Of a stretch of DNA of 64,000 nt, positions 55,160 to 64,000 are shown in pieces (the first letter of the stretch is position 1; each line of letters starts with the position of its first letter). Under the pieces are notes generated by a model. It was given only the letters and a program-made list of their open reading frames with translations, made no database searches and was not told the DNA's origin. Source of the stretch: Dipteris shenzhenensis (taxonomy: Eukaryota > Polypodiophyta > Polypodiopsida > Gleicheniales); NCBI GenBank assembly GCA_047967505.1, contig CM106540.1; one strand, 5' to 3'. The position numbers and the translations under genes are program-made.

Positions 55160-56089
55160 CTAGTCATGGAGGACTAATGCTTCCCGTAACCAAGGATGTC
55201 CCAGTAAGATTTGATAGGATTTTTTGGGGAGATCCAAGATTGTGAATTGAAGGAAAAAGCGGACTCTTGTGACCTTTGTGGACATGCCATTTACTATTCC
55301 CAAGGACTTAGCCCATGAATCATTGGCAAGGCGTATGTTGCAATTAGCCTTTTGCATTGGTGGGAGATCCCATTCTTCGTAGAGCTCCTTTGATAGGACA
55401 TTTACACCTACTCCACCATCCACTATGGCTTGGACTTCATTATATGCCTTGTGGATCAAAGGCACAGTAATGTTGCATATGTCATCTCTCTCACCCATCC
55501 GCACAGGGATATCTTCGATGTTGTTCATAGGTGGAGGGGGATTTGTGAGTTCAATCCATCCTTTGAAACTCTCCCAGAGATTGGGACAATTTTGTAGGAG
55601 GATTTCGATGGGAATTGACACAGGGCAACATAGGATGCTAGAGAGTGTGGCTCCTTCAAGTTGACATGGCGGTACATTATGTTGTGGAGTCTGTTGTTGG
55701 AACAGAGGCTCGAGTACAGTATCAATACTTTGTGGGGCCAATTCATGGATTGGGTCTTGAGCTTGTTTCTTAGCCTCAAATTGAGCTTGCTTCTTAGCCT
55801 CAAATTGAGCTTGTTTCTTTTGTACCCATTGTTGAAGTGCCTGAAAATGAGCCTTCTCCACCTCTGCATTTGGGTATGGAGTTTCTTTTATTTGAGGCTC
55901 GGGGGTTGATGTGGATGAGCTCAGCTGCTCATTGCTTGGTGGAGGTGGAGGCACTTGTGCTTTCTTTTTAAGAAGTCGCTTTGGTTGGATTGGAATGTTA
56001 GGGTCCTTGGTGGCCTCTTTTTGTTGGTGTGTAATTACATTTACAAGTTGTGATATTACACTTACTGGACCCCAACTTTGATGGTCCAC
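55160..56089 (-). CDS. Gypsy aspartic protease region, 309-codon open frame
   Basis: N-terminal half is Pro/Gln/Lys-rich with a repeated QFEAKKQAQFEAKKQAQ. C-terminal half is the retropepsin: KAYNEVQAIVDGGVGVNVLS (catalytic Asp kept, usual DSG/DTG is DGG), ANDSWAKSLGIVNGMSTKVT, FTILDLPKKSYQILLGHPWL. Protease cuts the polyprotein. The GHPWL end-box is standard for plant gypsy. The DGG change may reduce activity. Upstream (56090-56110) a stop separates it from gag. Confidence 0.8.
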   Translation of the reverse strand: MDHQSWGPVSVISQLVNVITHQQKEATKDPNIPIQPKRLLKKKAQVPPPPPSNEQLSSSTSTPEPQIKETPYPNAEVEKAHFQALQQWVQKKQAQFEAKKQAQFEAKKQAQDPIHELAPQSIDTVLEPLFQQQTPQHNVPPCQLEGATLSSILCCPVSIPIEILLQNCPNLWESFKGWIELTNPPPPMNNIEDIPVRMGERDDICNITVPLIHKAYNEVQAIVDGGVGVNVLSKELYEEWDLPPMQKANCNIRLANDSWAKSLGIVNGMSTKVTRVRFFLQFTILDLPKKSYQILLGHPWLREALVLHD

Positions 56090-56099
56090 CCCAATGATA

Positions 56100-57670
56100 C
56101 CGATTGGGACATCTCTGTTTATTGTGGGACTTTAGTTTTCATGGGATAATCCATACAGGCATGTCCTACCACAATCTCTACAAAGTGGTTGGAAAGTAGT
56201 AGGGCTACCACGATGAGGGCACTTTGTGATCTGGTGATTTTCTCCATAACCGTAGCACTTGATTGGTGCTCGATATGTGTTGGGATGTACTTGATTTGCA
56301 TAAACTGGCATTAGACCCTCTATACCTTCTACATAGTACACTGGGTACTTTGTTTCATACTCAAATGGCGAGTCTACTTCCTCGGCTTGTAATTGATGTA
56401 TTGGAACTACCTGAGGAGCTAGATTTGGTGCTCTTAGATATGGTCATGGATTCGGATTCCTGAGTAGTTGTGGGACTTGTGTCTGAATGGGAACAAGATT
56501 AAGCCTCAAAGCTCGGGGCGCTTGTGCAAGTGTCGGTTGCTTGTACACTGGCATGGGTGCCACTTAGTATTGTGGGGTCGAGGCGGGTTGTTGCGCATGT
56601 TGAAGATGCAACTGTTTTCATCATGGCCGCCGACGACGTAGATATGGCACCACAACCTTGGTGGTGGATTTGCTTGTGTAGTGATCTTGGCTCTTAGGAC
56701 CGAGCATTCATTTGCTATATCATTGGCCATGTAGTGTGGACACCAGACATTTTCTCGCCGTGGATATGTTTGAGTTGGCGACTGAGACAAGTGAAGTTTT
56801 TGTTCCATGGCCTGCATCATGTCTTCTTTCAGCCTCATGGTCATGGCCTCCGATCTTCATTTGATGTTTCAACAGTGGACTTTGATTTGCCCTTTTTTGA
56901 GCGCTTATCTCGTGCACTAGATCTGTCGTTATCACTGCTAGTGTCAGAGTCGACTGGTCATGCCATCCTTGATGTCAATGGCTACCGCATGAGCAGCACT
57001 GAACGTTTCATAGTAGCTACTAATCTTTTTCATATCCTTTCAGATTTTCTTTCTTAGTCCTGTAATGAACTAGGTCGTGAGGTAATTTGCATCGGGGCAT
57101 GGGTCACATTTGGCGATTAATCTTTTCAACTTACCCAAGTACGTGCGTACATCTTCTCGACGGCCTTGTTCGATCTTGCTTAGTTGGAGTGCTTAGTTGG
57201 AGAGCGGGATCATCTTGTAGCCTCTCCATTTGAAAGCATCTTTTAAATTCTATTTGAAGTAGGTCCCATGTGGTGCGCTCTTCCACTAGAAGGTCTAGGT
57301 ACCATTCAGACACTTGATCAATAGTTAAGGCCATGGGAAACCAAGCCACCTTGGTTTCATGGGATTGATCTCCACCTGCTCGGCATGTGGCATCAAAATG
57401 CTAGAGGAATCGGGCTGGATCTCCCCTACCATTATATTTGGGAAGTTTCAATTTTCCCAAGGGGCGCCTACCTTGATTGTTATTATTTCTTTGATTAAAG
57501 AAATTGTCAGCCTCTGTATCGAGGTCGATATCCCCATCATTATCGCGATGGCGTCCAGCCATGTTGTGGCATGGAGGAGTTAAAGGGAGTGATTGAATCT
57601 CATGGGGGGATTCGGGGTAGAGGATTGTTGGGGGCAGTGGTTGCAGCAGAGTTGTATACAGATTTGGCAA
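56100..57670 (-). pseudogene. Ty3/gypsy gag
   Basis: Starts near 57562 (MAGRHRDNDGDIDLDTEADN) and gives RRPLGKLKLPKYNGRGDPAR. A frame change leads to WFPMALTIDQVSEWYLDLLV and TWDLLQIEFKRCFQMERLQD at 57131-57349, the retrotransposon-gag capsid core. Then a fragmentary linker (56506-57060), and at 56132-56341 AYANQVHPNTYRAPIKCYGY with a zinc knuckle CYGYGENHQITKC (second Cys replaced by Tyr) and a second Cys cluster (LCRDCGRTC). Several stops and frame changes. The nucleocapsid is damaged. Confidence 0.8.
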
Positions 57671-59332
57671 GCGTTGGAGTCAGAGGCATTGGTCGAAACA
57701 TAGTTGCATGCAGATTGGGCGAGATTTGCAAAGGGTGTCTCTGTTGCTAGTGCGGGTGTTGATGTAGTTTTGTTGGGAGGGTTAGAGTGGTGTTAGTTTG
57801 TGTAGGGACCGTCACGTTAATAATGTGCCTAAGATTGTCCTACATGTGTAGGGAAATGTGCTGGTGTAGACGGATTGTCAATCGGAGGTCACGGCTTAAA
57901 GATTCGAGCGAATTTATGCAAAACGAGGCCCGCACAGGGGCGAGAATAAGCGAGTGCTAGGGATGCCAAAATGGTATGCAAGGGGTTGAAATAATGCCCC
58001 ATAGCGTTCAAATGGGGTCTAGTTTGGGTCCCAAACGAGCACGATACAAAGTGTTGAAGTAGGGGTAAAATTGGCCTTGGGGGGTGGCTTGGTCTTAAGG
58101 TTGGTGTGAATGGACTTTAAGTCCAATTGAGGGGTTTGAACCAAGTTAATTCTAGTCAATCTAACGAGCTTATAACCTCCTTAGTTTATTGTAACTGGGT
58201 AGTTAATTTAACTAACCTAACTACTTTCACTAACTACAATTAGTTAACTGAAGGTTAGTTAAGCTAACCTAGCTGTTAGTAGCTAACCTAGGTTAAATCT
58301 AACTAAGCTAAACTAACCTAACCTAAGTTAAACTAACCTAGGGTTAGATTGATGATTAGGTTAGGGTTTTTTTTAATTTTATAAAATTATATAAAATAAA
58401 GAAATTAATGAAAAATAATTAACTTTTTTTAAAAAAATAAAATAAAAATTCGAGGGGGGGGGGGTGTTTTTCACGCAGCGGCGAGGGGTGGCAGTTGGAG
58501 GGGAGGGGAGGGTGGAGGGGAGGGGGGCTGGTGAGGGGAGGTGGGCGGTGAGGAGTGGAGGGGAGGTGTGGAGTGGAGGGGAGATGTGGAGGGGGAGGCG
58601 GAAAAAAGAAAAAACTTGATGGACAAAAAACTTTGACAAAAATCAAAGGGAGGAAGAGATGGTCACCTGAACGCCTCCAAGTCTTTCTCAATGTAACGGG
58701 ATTGTTGAGGACCAATGGATGGTGGGTGGATGGCTAGGTTATCGCTGCAAGATGGGCTCAAGGTAACTTACCATGTGAGGATGGGAGTAGGGTGGTGGTT
58801 GATGGAGAGGGAGGAGTGTCTTGCGTAGGGCTCAGAATGGGGAAGAGGATGTAGGCAAGATGTGAAAAAAAAATTATGAGAGGGATGGGTGCTCTTTTAT
58901 AGGGAAGGAGGGGGGGTTGTGGATTTAGTCAAACACATGTGCACCTTTGAATTTGTCCAAGTTTGACTAGGAAGGTGGTTTTAATTTTTCTTTTGGGTTA
59001 TGGCATTTAGAAGCTTTAATCATTGATTGCCCATAACTTTTGGTGGTTGTGTCAGAATGTGCTTCCGTAAAAAGGAGAAATGTTCAAAATTTCAAGCTCT
59101 ACACTCTGACAACCATCACACGGTCTGATTTATTCCTTAAGGTGTTGTTTTTCTAGAAAACATGCATTTTCCTATAGCGATAACGAAGAGTTCCAGCTAG
59201 GAAATTATTATTTTTTAAAATTTTTACTTGAGTTGGAAAAATTTTAGCTCTCCTAGCTCGAGTGATATGTTCATGAAAGTTCGAAGTAGTTTCACATACC
59301 TGCGTGTGTTTACTTGTTACTTGAGACACTAG
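57671..59332 (-). other. Gypsy leader with low-complexity blocks
   Basis: 1.66 kb between primer site and gag. Holds a block rich in TTAACCTAGGTTAG-like words (58140-58360), an A/T-rich stretch, a G-run at 58454-58464 and a GGGGAGG-rich block (58495-58600). Pro-rich minus-strand frames (58379-58715) are by-products of this composition. No gene. Confidence 0.55.
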
Positions 59333-59352
59333 TCTCCCCGGTAGCGGCACCA
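59333..59352 (-). promoter_or_regulatory. Primer-binding site, tRNA-Asp type
   Basis: Minus strand reads TGGTGCCGCTACCGGGGAGA, close to TGGCGCCGTTGCCGGGGA used by Athila/Tat elements. It lies two bases from the LTR end (TG at 59355). This fixes the element on the minus strand. Confidence 0.8.
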
Positions 59353-59354
59353 AA

Positions 59355-59749
59355 TGTTGGACTAGAATGAGATAGTGGGATCATTTTGTAACTGTAGGGA
59401 TAGTTGTAACTGTCCCTAACAACACTCCTTAGTGGCCTGATCCACCACATAATATTTTGGATTATGACTATTACATTTTGAAACTTACTGTTGCCTTACA
59501 ACAGTCAAACTGATCTCAGATGGCTATATAAACCTTGTATCAACTCTTGTTGAAGAGAGTTGTTGAGTTGATGTATTCTCTGCTAAATCATAATATACAA
59601 GAAACATACTACCTTTGCAAGGTTTCCTCTGTATTCTTTTTATACATCTCGTGATAGCTTTGTAGTCTGATTACTTTCTGATTATACTTCGACTACTGCT
59701 AAGTGGAGACGTGTTTGTGTTTTTCACTTGTTTGAAGACACTCTAAACA
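59355..59749 (-). repeat. LTR of the Ty3/gypsy element, right copy (5' LTR)
   Basis: 395 bp, TGTTGGACTAG to ..CTCTAAACA on the plus strand. On the minus strand a TATA-like GATGTATAAAAAGAATAC lies in it. Bases after it (AATAG, 59750-59754) nearly match those before the left LTR copy (AAGAG, 43171-43175), a possible aged 5-bp target duplication. Confidence 0.8.
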
Positions 59750-60812
59750 AATAGCCTCCACACAAAGGAAATAATTGGCATGAAGAAGACAGGAGCTTGG
59801 AAGGATGTAGCCACCACATGACCATGAAGCAATGAAGCACCAATGTGGTATACCATTGCGTGCATGAGATCTAAAAGAAGGTCAACAACAAGGATGTGGC
59901 ATACTATTGTGGGCACAATGTGGCATACCATTGTGTTCAAAAGATCCAAAAGAAGGTTGACAGCAAGGATGTTGCCGAAAGGTGACTTCACGAGACCATG
60001 GAAAAGATGACATGCCAAAAGAGGTCCACGAGTACATGGATAAATGTAGTGGAGGGGATTAATGTTAATGGCCAAAAGACCCCAGGGAAGACAAATAAAA
60101 TGCAATGTAACAAAAGGGCAAAAAGGATGTAATGTGTGATGGAATATATGATGTAAGCTATGAGGTGTGGCTTGGGTTGGTGTGAGTTTAGCATGATTCC
60201 AAGAGTTCATGTAGGATATGATTTTAGGCCTTGCCTAAGGATATATATATGTACTTGGTCCCCCCCCCCAAAAAAAAAAAAAACAGCAAGTGAAATGCAA
60301 TGTGGTGGTAGCACGTTTGGTCGGTATGCTTTTTGTGCTTAAAAGCATGTGCTAAGAAAGCACAATTTTAGCACTTTTAAAGAGGTGCTTGCTTGTGACA
60401 TATATCCACCAGCCATGTGAATTATGATTGGGCATGTGTCCCATGACACTCATAAGCTTGTAAGCTTTCATGATACCACTACTTCAGTTGTAACTGCTGC
60501 TTCATCCCTCGCACATCGTCTCCCTTGTCTCCCATGCAAGTCTTCTAGCCCAATTGAATCGTCTCCCTAGCAGGTCTTGAGCTCAGCTCAATCCTATCCT
60601 TGGCAGGTTCTGTGCACTACTTCTCTAGAGGCTGTCGCCTTTTGCTCTCCCTCGCAGGTCTTGAGCTCTTAGCTCAATCCTCTCCCTCGTAGGTTTTGAG
60701 CTCTTTCCCTCATCGTCGCAGGTCCTCTAGGTGAGCTATTGCAGCTCTTGTGCTCTCTTTTTTACTACACATCTCTACCTCTTTGAGTGGGTGCTACAAG
60801 AATGTCTTGATC
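59750..60812. other. No intact gene; short repeats
   Basis: A C-run/A-run tract lies at 60260-60284. GCAGGTCTTGAGCTC..CTCAATCC words recur at about 60570-60730 with a loose 58-70 bp spacing. A minus frame at 59743-60210 (155 codons, His/Leu/Phe-rich) has no motif. Confidence 0.45.
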
Positions 60813-62200
60813 ATCCACAGACCTGCAAGCCAAGAGATTTTGTCGTACTGTTGTGGATTTCCATGACGTTTATCGTCTTAGCATGGTTGGAAAGGGGCTT
60901 ACAGATGATGACCTTCCAGTAGGAGAATGGCTCACTGTGTTCAGTCAGCCACAAAAGTTAAAGGACTATAGGGTGAAGGCCAAAAGTATTCGAGACCCGG
61001 ACCTTCTACAGGAGGCTTTGGACCTTCACTTTTGGGTTTACCAAGAGGCACCCCCCAATATGCAGTTTGGGATTGCATTTTCTTGGGGTCTTGCCCTTGA
61101 GCATTACAAGGCTGCAAAAAATGCCCGTACAAAGGATGATTTCATTGTCAATTGTGCTGAATTCGCTGAAAGTGTGGTTTGTACGGTCCAACAAGGTAAG
61201 CTCTAATAAAAAATTGAACAATTCCAACAAAATAATAATCTGTCAGCAGCAGCTGACCCCTCCAAAATAGCAATGGAAGATGTCAAAAGTGTCTTGAGGT
61301 AGAGGGAGGGGGAATTGCGGCGGCACTCTATTTCTCACAGGCCACGGTCTTTGTCTGCCCAAATTTCACATGGCCATGGCACACCGTGTGTAAACTATAC
61401 AATGCCCGAGCTGGTCAACAGTCAAAAAATGCTACATGCTATGAAGATGAGACTTGACCAGGCAAGTGAAGAGGTGGACGTAGCTATAAATGCCATAGAT
61501 AAGGCTAAGAAAGACAGGCTATGCCAAGAGATTTGCTGACTGCAATACATACGTTGAGGACAAAGCTCCAAGCAGCACAAAATGAAATATCAGTTTTGGC
61601 TCCTTCAATTGACCCGGAGCATTTCAAAAAACTACAGGTAGACATTGCCTCATTCATGTACACATTGGAGATCCTGGGATTCAAAGTAGAAGTTCCAACT
61701 TTTGAGGAGAGCACACCTGATTTGGAGATAAAACTATAAAATTTATCATACACTTTGCATTAGTCCTTAAGTTTTTTTGTGATGTATCCACAGTCCATTG
61801 TGTTTACGTGAGTTTAGTTTTTTTGTTGTTTCGACATGCAGGCGCAATTACATGAAAAGTCTGCTGTCTTTCAGATGAGGCAGCAACAATATTATTTTTC
61901 CAAAAATATGATGGAAAGAGTGCAATCCAACCAGCCTCTTTGTATTTTCTCATCCCCACCAACAATTTCTAGTACAGAAGATGAGGGTTCAATGTGTCTT
62001 ACGATTGCACAACCTTGTGGTGGATGTGGCTTTACTATTGACACAAATGAATTTGTTGTGACGTGTTGCTTGCACAGGCCATCCTTCCCACCAGTTTTGT
62101 TTTGCAAATATGTGTTTGGAAGACACACATTGTAGGGCAGAGGGTTGCTTGGAAAAAAGCCCCCGAGCAGCAAAATCGATGGTTTTAGGCTCATTAATTG
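60813..62200 (+). pseudogene. Unrecognised multi-exon gene remnant
   Basis: Part 1 (60813-61206): AKRFCRTVVDFHDVYRLSMV, GLTDDDLPVGEWLTVFSQPQ, LQEALDLHFWVYQEAPPNMQ, EHYKAAKNARTKDDFIVNC. After TAATAA the same frame continues (KIEQFQQNNNLSAAADPSKI, a TAG, RHSISHRPRSLSAQI, MKMRLDQASEEVDVAINAID). A frame change near 61520 leads to TLRTKLQAAQNEISVLAP, DPEHFKKLQVDIASF, GFKVEVPTFEES. A TTTCGACATGCAG acceptor (ending about 61841) starts a further exon: QLHEKSAVFQMRQQQYYFSK and then CGGCGFTIDTNEFVVTCCLH, possibly continued in another frame by CRAEGCLEKSP. The Cys/His-rich end looks like a zinc-binding module, the middle like a coiled coil. Family unknown. Three stops and two frame changes: dead copy or several exons with undetected introns. 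Confidence 0.5.
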
Positions 62201-62284
62201 GTATGCCTCACTCCCTGTTTTGTTGGCTTTTATGTATTGCATATTTGCTTTGTGACTGGTTGCCCATTGCTTTCTATTTTTCTA

Positions 62285-63096
62285 TTTTTATAATGCTTTA
62301 CATGTGCTTTTCAGTGGTCGTCAATGCTTTACCAATGCTTTGTGGACTGCTTTACCACTGCTTTCTCTTTTAAAACTAATTTCCTGTAACTAGTCATTGC
62401 TTTCAAATTGCTTCGGTACTGCTTTGTGGACTGCTTGCTTTTGTAGTGCTTTTGCACTGCTTGTGAGTGGTTTGGTAGTGCTTTGGCACTGCTTTCTGAC
62501 TACTTGGTCACTGCTTGGCATTTTTAGACTGCTTTACATGGCATATGCAAAGTAAGTACTCTACACTACTTTAGCACTACTTTGTATGTGTGCTTGTCAA
62601 TGCTTAGCAGTGCTTTGTGGCTGCTTTACCATTGATTTCTCTTTTAAAACTACTTTCCATGTAAAGTGATTGCTTTCAGTATGCTTTGGCACTGCTTTGT
62701 GACTGCTTGCTTTTGTAGTGCTTTTGCACTGCTTGTGAGTGGTTTGGTAGTGCTTTCTGACCGTTGGTCATTGCTTTGCATTTTTAGACTGCTTTACATG
62801 GCATATGCAAAGTACTCTACATGTGCTTTGTGGGTATCACTACTTCAACACTACTTTGTATGTGTGCTTGTCAATGGTTAGCAGTGCTTTGTGACTGCTT
62901 TACCACTGCTTTCTTTTTAAAACTGCTTTCCATGTAAACAGTCATTGCTTTCAGTATGCTTTGGCACTGCTTGCTTTTGTGAGTGCTTTTGCACTGCTTG
63001 TGAGTGGTTTCGTAGTGCTTTGGCACTACCTTCTGACTGCTTGGTCACTATTTTGCATTTTTAAACTGCTTTATATGGCATATGCAAAGTACTCTA
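62285..63096 (+). repeat. 273-bp tandem array rich in CTGCTTTG
   Basis: Unit starts TTTTAAAACT at 62368, 62642 and 62915; units are 274, 273 and 182 bp (cut at 63096 by an LTR). A partial unit precedes at 62285-62367. Inside each unit words like TGCACTGCTTGTGAGTGG and GCTTTGGCACTGCTT repeat at a finer scale (10-20 bp). Higher-order structure, no gene. Confidence 0.9.
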
Positions 63097-63353
63097 TGAC
63101 AAAATATGAAGAGGGGAGAGGAGAAGAGTGGAGATGAGGAGAGAGGGCACAGCTAGAGAGCACACCACAAATGACTAACTGTACACTAGATTTAGTTGAA
63201 AAAATAGAATATATACAAACCCTTTTAGGGTTAGGGTTAGGGGATCTAACCCTTTCCTTTATAGCACTCTATAAGGTTAGTGCTATGCACATATGATCAC
63301 GTGATGGTGCTATGCACACATGATCACATGATGTTGAGCGTGAACTCTCAACA
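63097..63353 (-). repeat. 3' LTR of copia element D
   Basis: 257 bp, minus-strand start TGTTGAGAGTTCACGC at 63353 next to a purine tract (CTTGAGGGAAGG), end ..TATTTTGTCA at 63097. TATA on the minus strand in GCTATAAAGGAAAGG near 63258. The left end is confirmed because the tandem unit breaks exactly there: CAAAGTACTCTA is followed by CATGTG in the neighbouring unit and by TGACAAAA here. Confidence 0.9.
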
Positions 63354-64000
63354 CCTTCCCTCAAGATCAACATCATGAAGTAGGCCTTCCCTCAAGATGA
63401 TGATTCTAGGGAATCGAAGAAGGACTGAGCATTACATTCCATCACACCCCTTTAATGGGAATGTCCTTCCTCTGCATCAAACCAAGAGCTAGTCGGTGTT
63501 TCTCGAATAGCTCTTTACTGAGTGGTTTGGTAAAGATGTCTACAACATTTTCTTTGCTATCACAATGCTGCAGTGTGATGTCACCAAGTAACACTCTTTC
63601 TCTGATGAAGTGCTCTCTGACATCAATGTGCTTTGTCCTGGAGTGATATACTAGATTTTTGGCCATGATTGATATCATAGTATATTGTTGTTGGCTTTGA
63701 CTCATCAAAGTAATCTGTTTCTGAAAATAGTCTTTTGAGCCATATAGCCTCACATGCACCTGTAGTGAGTGCTCTATATTCTGCTTCAGTCAAAGACAAA
63801 GAAACAGTTGGTTGTTTGTTTGACAACCATGATATAGCACCTTGACCAAGGAAAAATGCATATCCCTGTGTCGATCTCCTGGTCTCATGATCTCCAGCAT
63901 AGTCACTGTCACAATATCCATGCAACCGTGGATGACTTCCTCTGTATTCTATCCCAAACTGTCTTGTACCTCTGATGTATCTCAAGACTCTTTTGGCTGC
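63354..64000 (-). pseudogene. Copia element D: RNase H end of pol, runs off the window
   Basis: Minus-strand reading from the window edge: RYIRGTRQFGIEYRGSHPRL, HGYCDSDYAGDHETRRSTQG, GQGAISWLSNKQPTVSLSLT, EAEYRALTTGACEAIWLKRL, then a frame change near 63670-63690, and in the new frame NLVYHSRTKHIDVREHFIRE, DIFTKPLSKELFEKHRLALG. These are the copia RNase H motifs (DSDYAG, STEAEY changed to LTEAEY, HSRTKHID). Ends 80 bp before the LTR. The remaining pol is outside the window. Confidence 0.9.

Noticed and set aside
58379-58737. Pro-rich or Gly-rich protein
   Set aside because: Composition of the GGGGAGG block in the gypsy leader; no start context or homology.
63225-63245. Interstitial telomere (TTTAGGGTTAGGG)
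   Set aside because: Only about two degenerate units inside a copia LTR; not a telomere tract.

Overview
This is nuclear DNA of a land plant. It has one small intron-containing arabinogalactan-peptide gene, GT-AG introns, long AT/AC microsatellites, and plant-type Ty1/copia, Ty3/gypsy and LINE elements with tRNA-iMet-like and tRNA-Asp-like primer sites. Most elements are old, nested and broken, which suits a large, slowly purged genome such as a conifer or fern. The exact lineage cannot be fixed from the sequence. Nothing bacterial, viral-episomal or organellar was seen.

Layout. 1-5 kb: non-coding DNA with several short tandem duplications and two diverged LTR-like repeats. 5.3-6.0 kb: the arabinogalactan-peptide gene, the only gene that looks intact. 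6-9.9 kb: sparse DNA with an in-frame 50-codon duplication (7.9-8.3 kb) and a 78-bp repeat (9.2 kb). 9.9-11.4 kb: two very large AT/AC microsatellites on either side of a putative CACTA (En/Spm) transposase exon. 11.8-12.9 kb: copia gag relic. 13.7-15.4 kb: unrecognised spliced-looking coding remnant. 16.7 kb: copy of a short TIR element. 20.0-21.5 kb: frameshifted unknown gene. 22.1-24.5 kb: decayed copia element A with its 3' LTR. 25.2 kb: CpG-rich 12-bp minisatellite. 25.7-26.5 kb: RT fragment of a second LINE type. 27.7-30.5 kb: 5'-truncated copia B (minus). 30.85-33.34 kb: a complete LTR element with target-site duplication that carries only a decayed gag. 34.9-42.5 kb: at least three LINE copies or fragments, one with an inverted 5' piece and a perfect hairpin, one carrying a hAT-like element in ORF1. 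43.2-59.75 kb: two copies of one LTR bracketing a large minus-strand Ty3/gypsy element (Athila/Tat-like) and a nest of other insertions (plus-strand gypsy gag, two opposed copia LTR pieces, copia C). 60.8-62.2 kb: decayed unknown multi-exon gene, running into a 273-bp tandem array that is cut exactly by the LTR of copia D (63.1 kb to the window end).

How the parts relate. There is no operon or pathway. The logic is insertion history: LTR element into minisatellite, TIR element into LINE, copia elements into gypsy, copia into tandem array. Stop codons, frameshifts and lost catalytic residues mark nearly every transposon ORF as dead. A second theme is the number of short direct tandem duplications (12 to 273 bp units, about fourteen cases).

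No new functional system is claimed. The best leads are the three unrecognised coding remnants (13.7-15.4, 20.0-20.9 and 60.8-62.2 kb), the 50-codon duplication and the CpG-rich 12-mer array.
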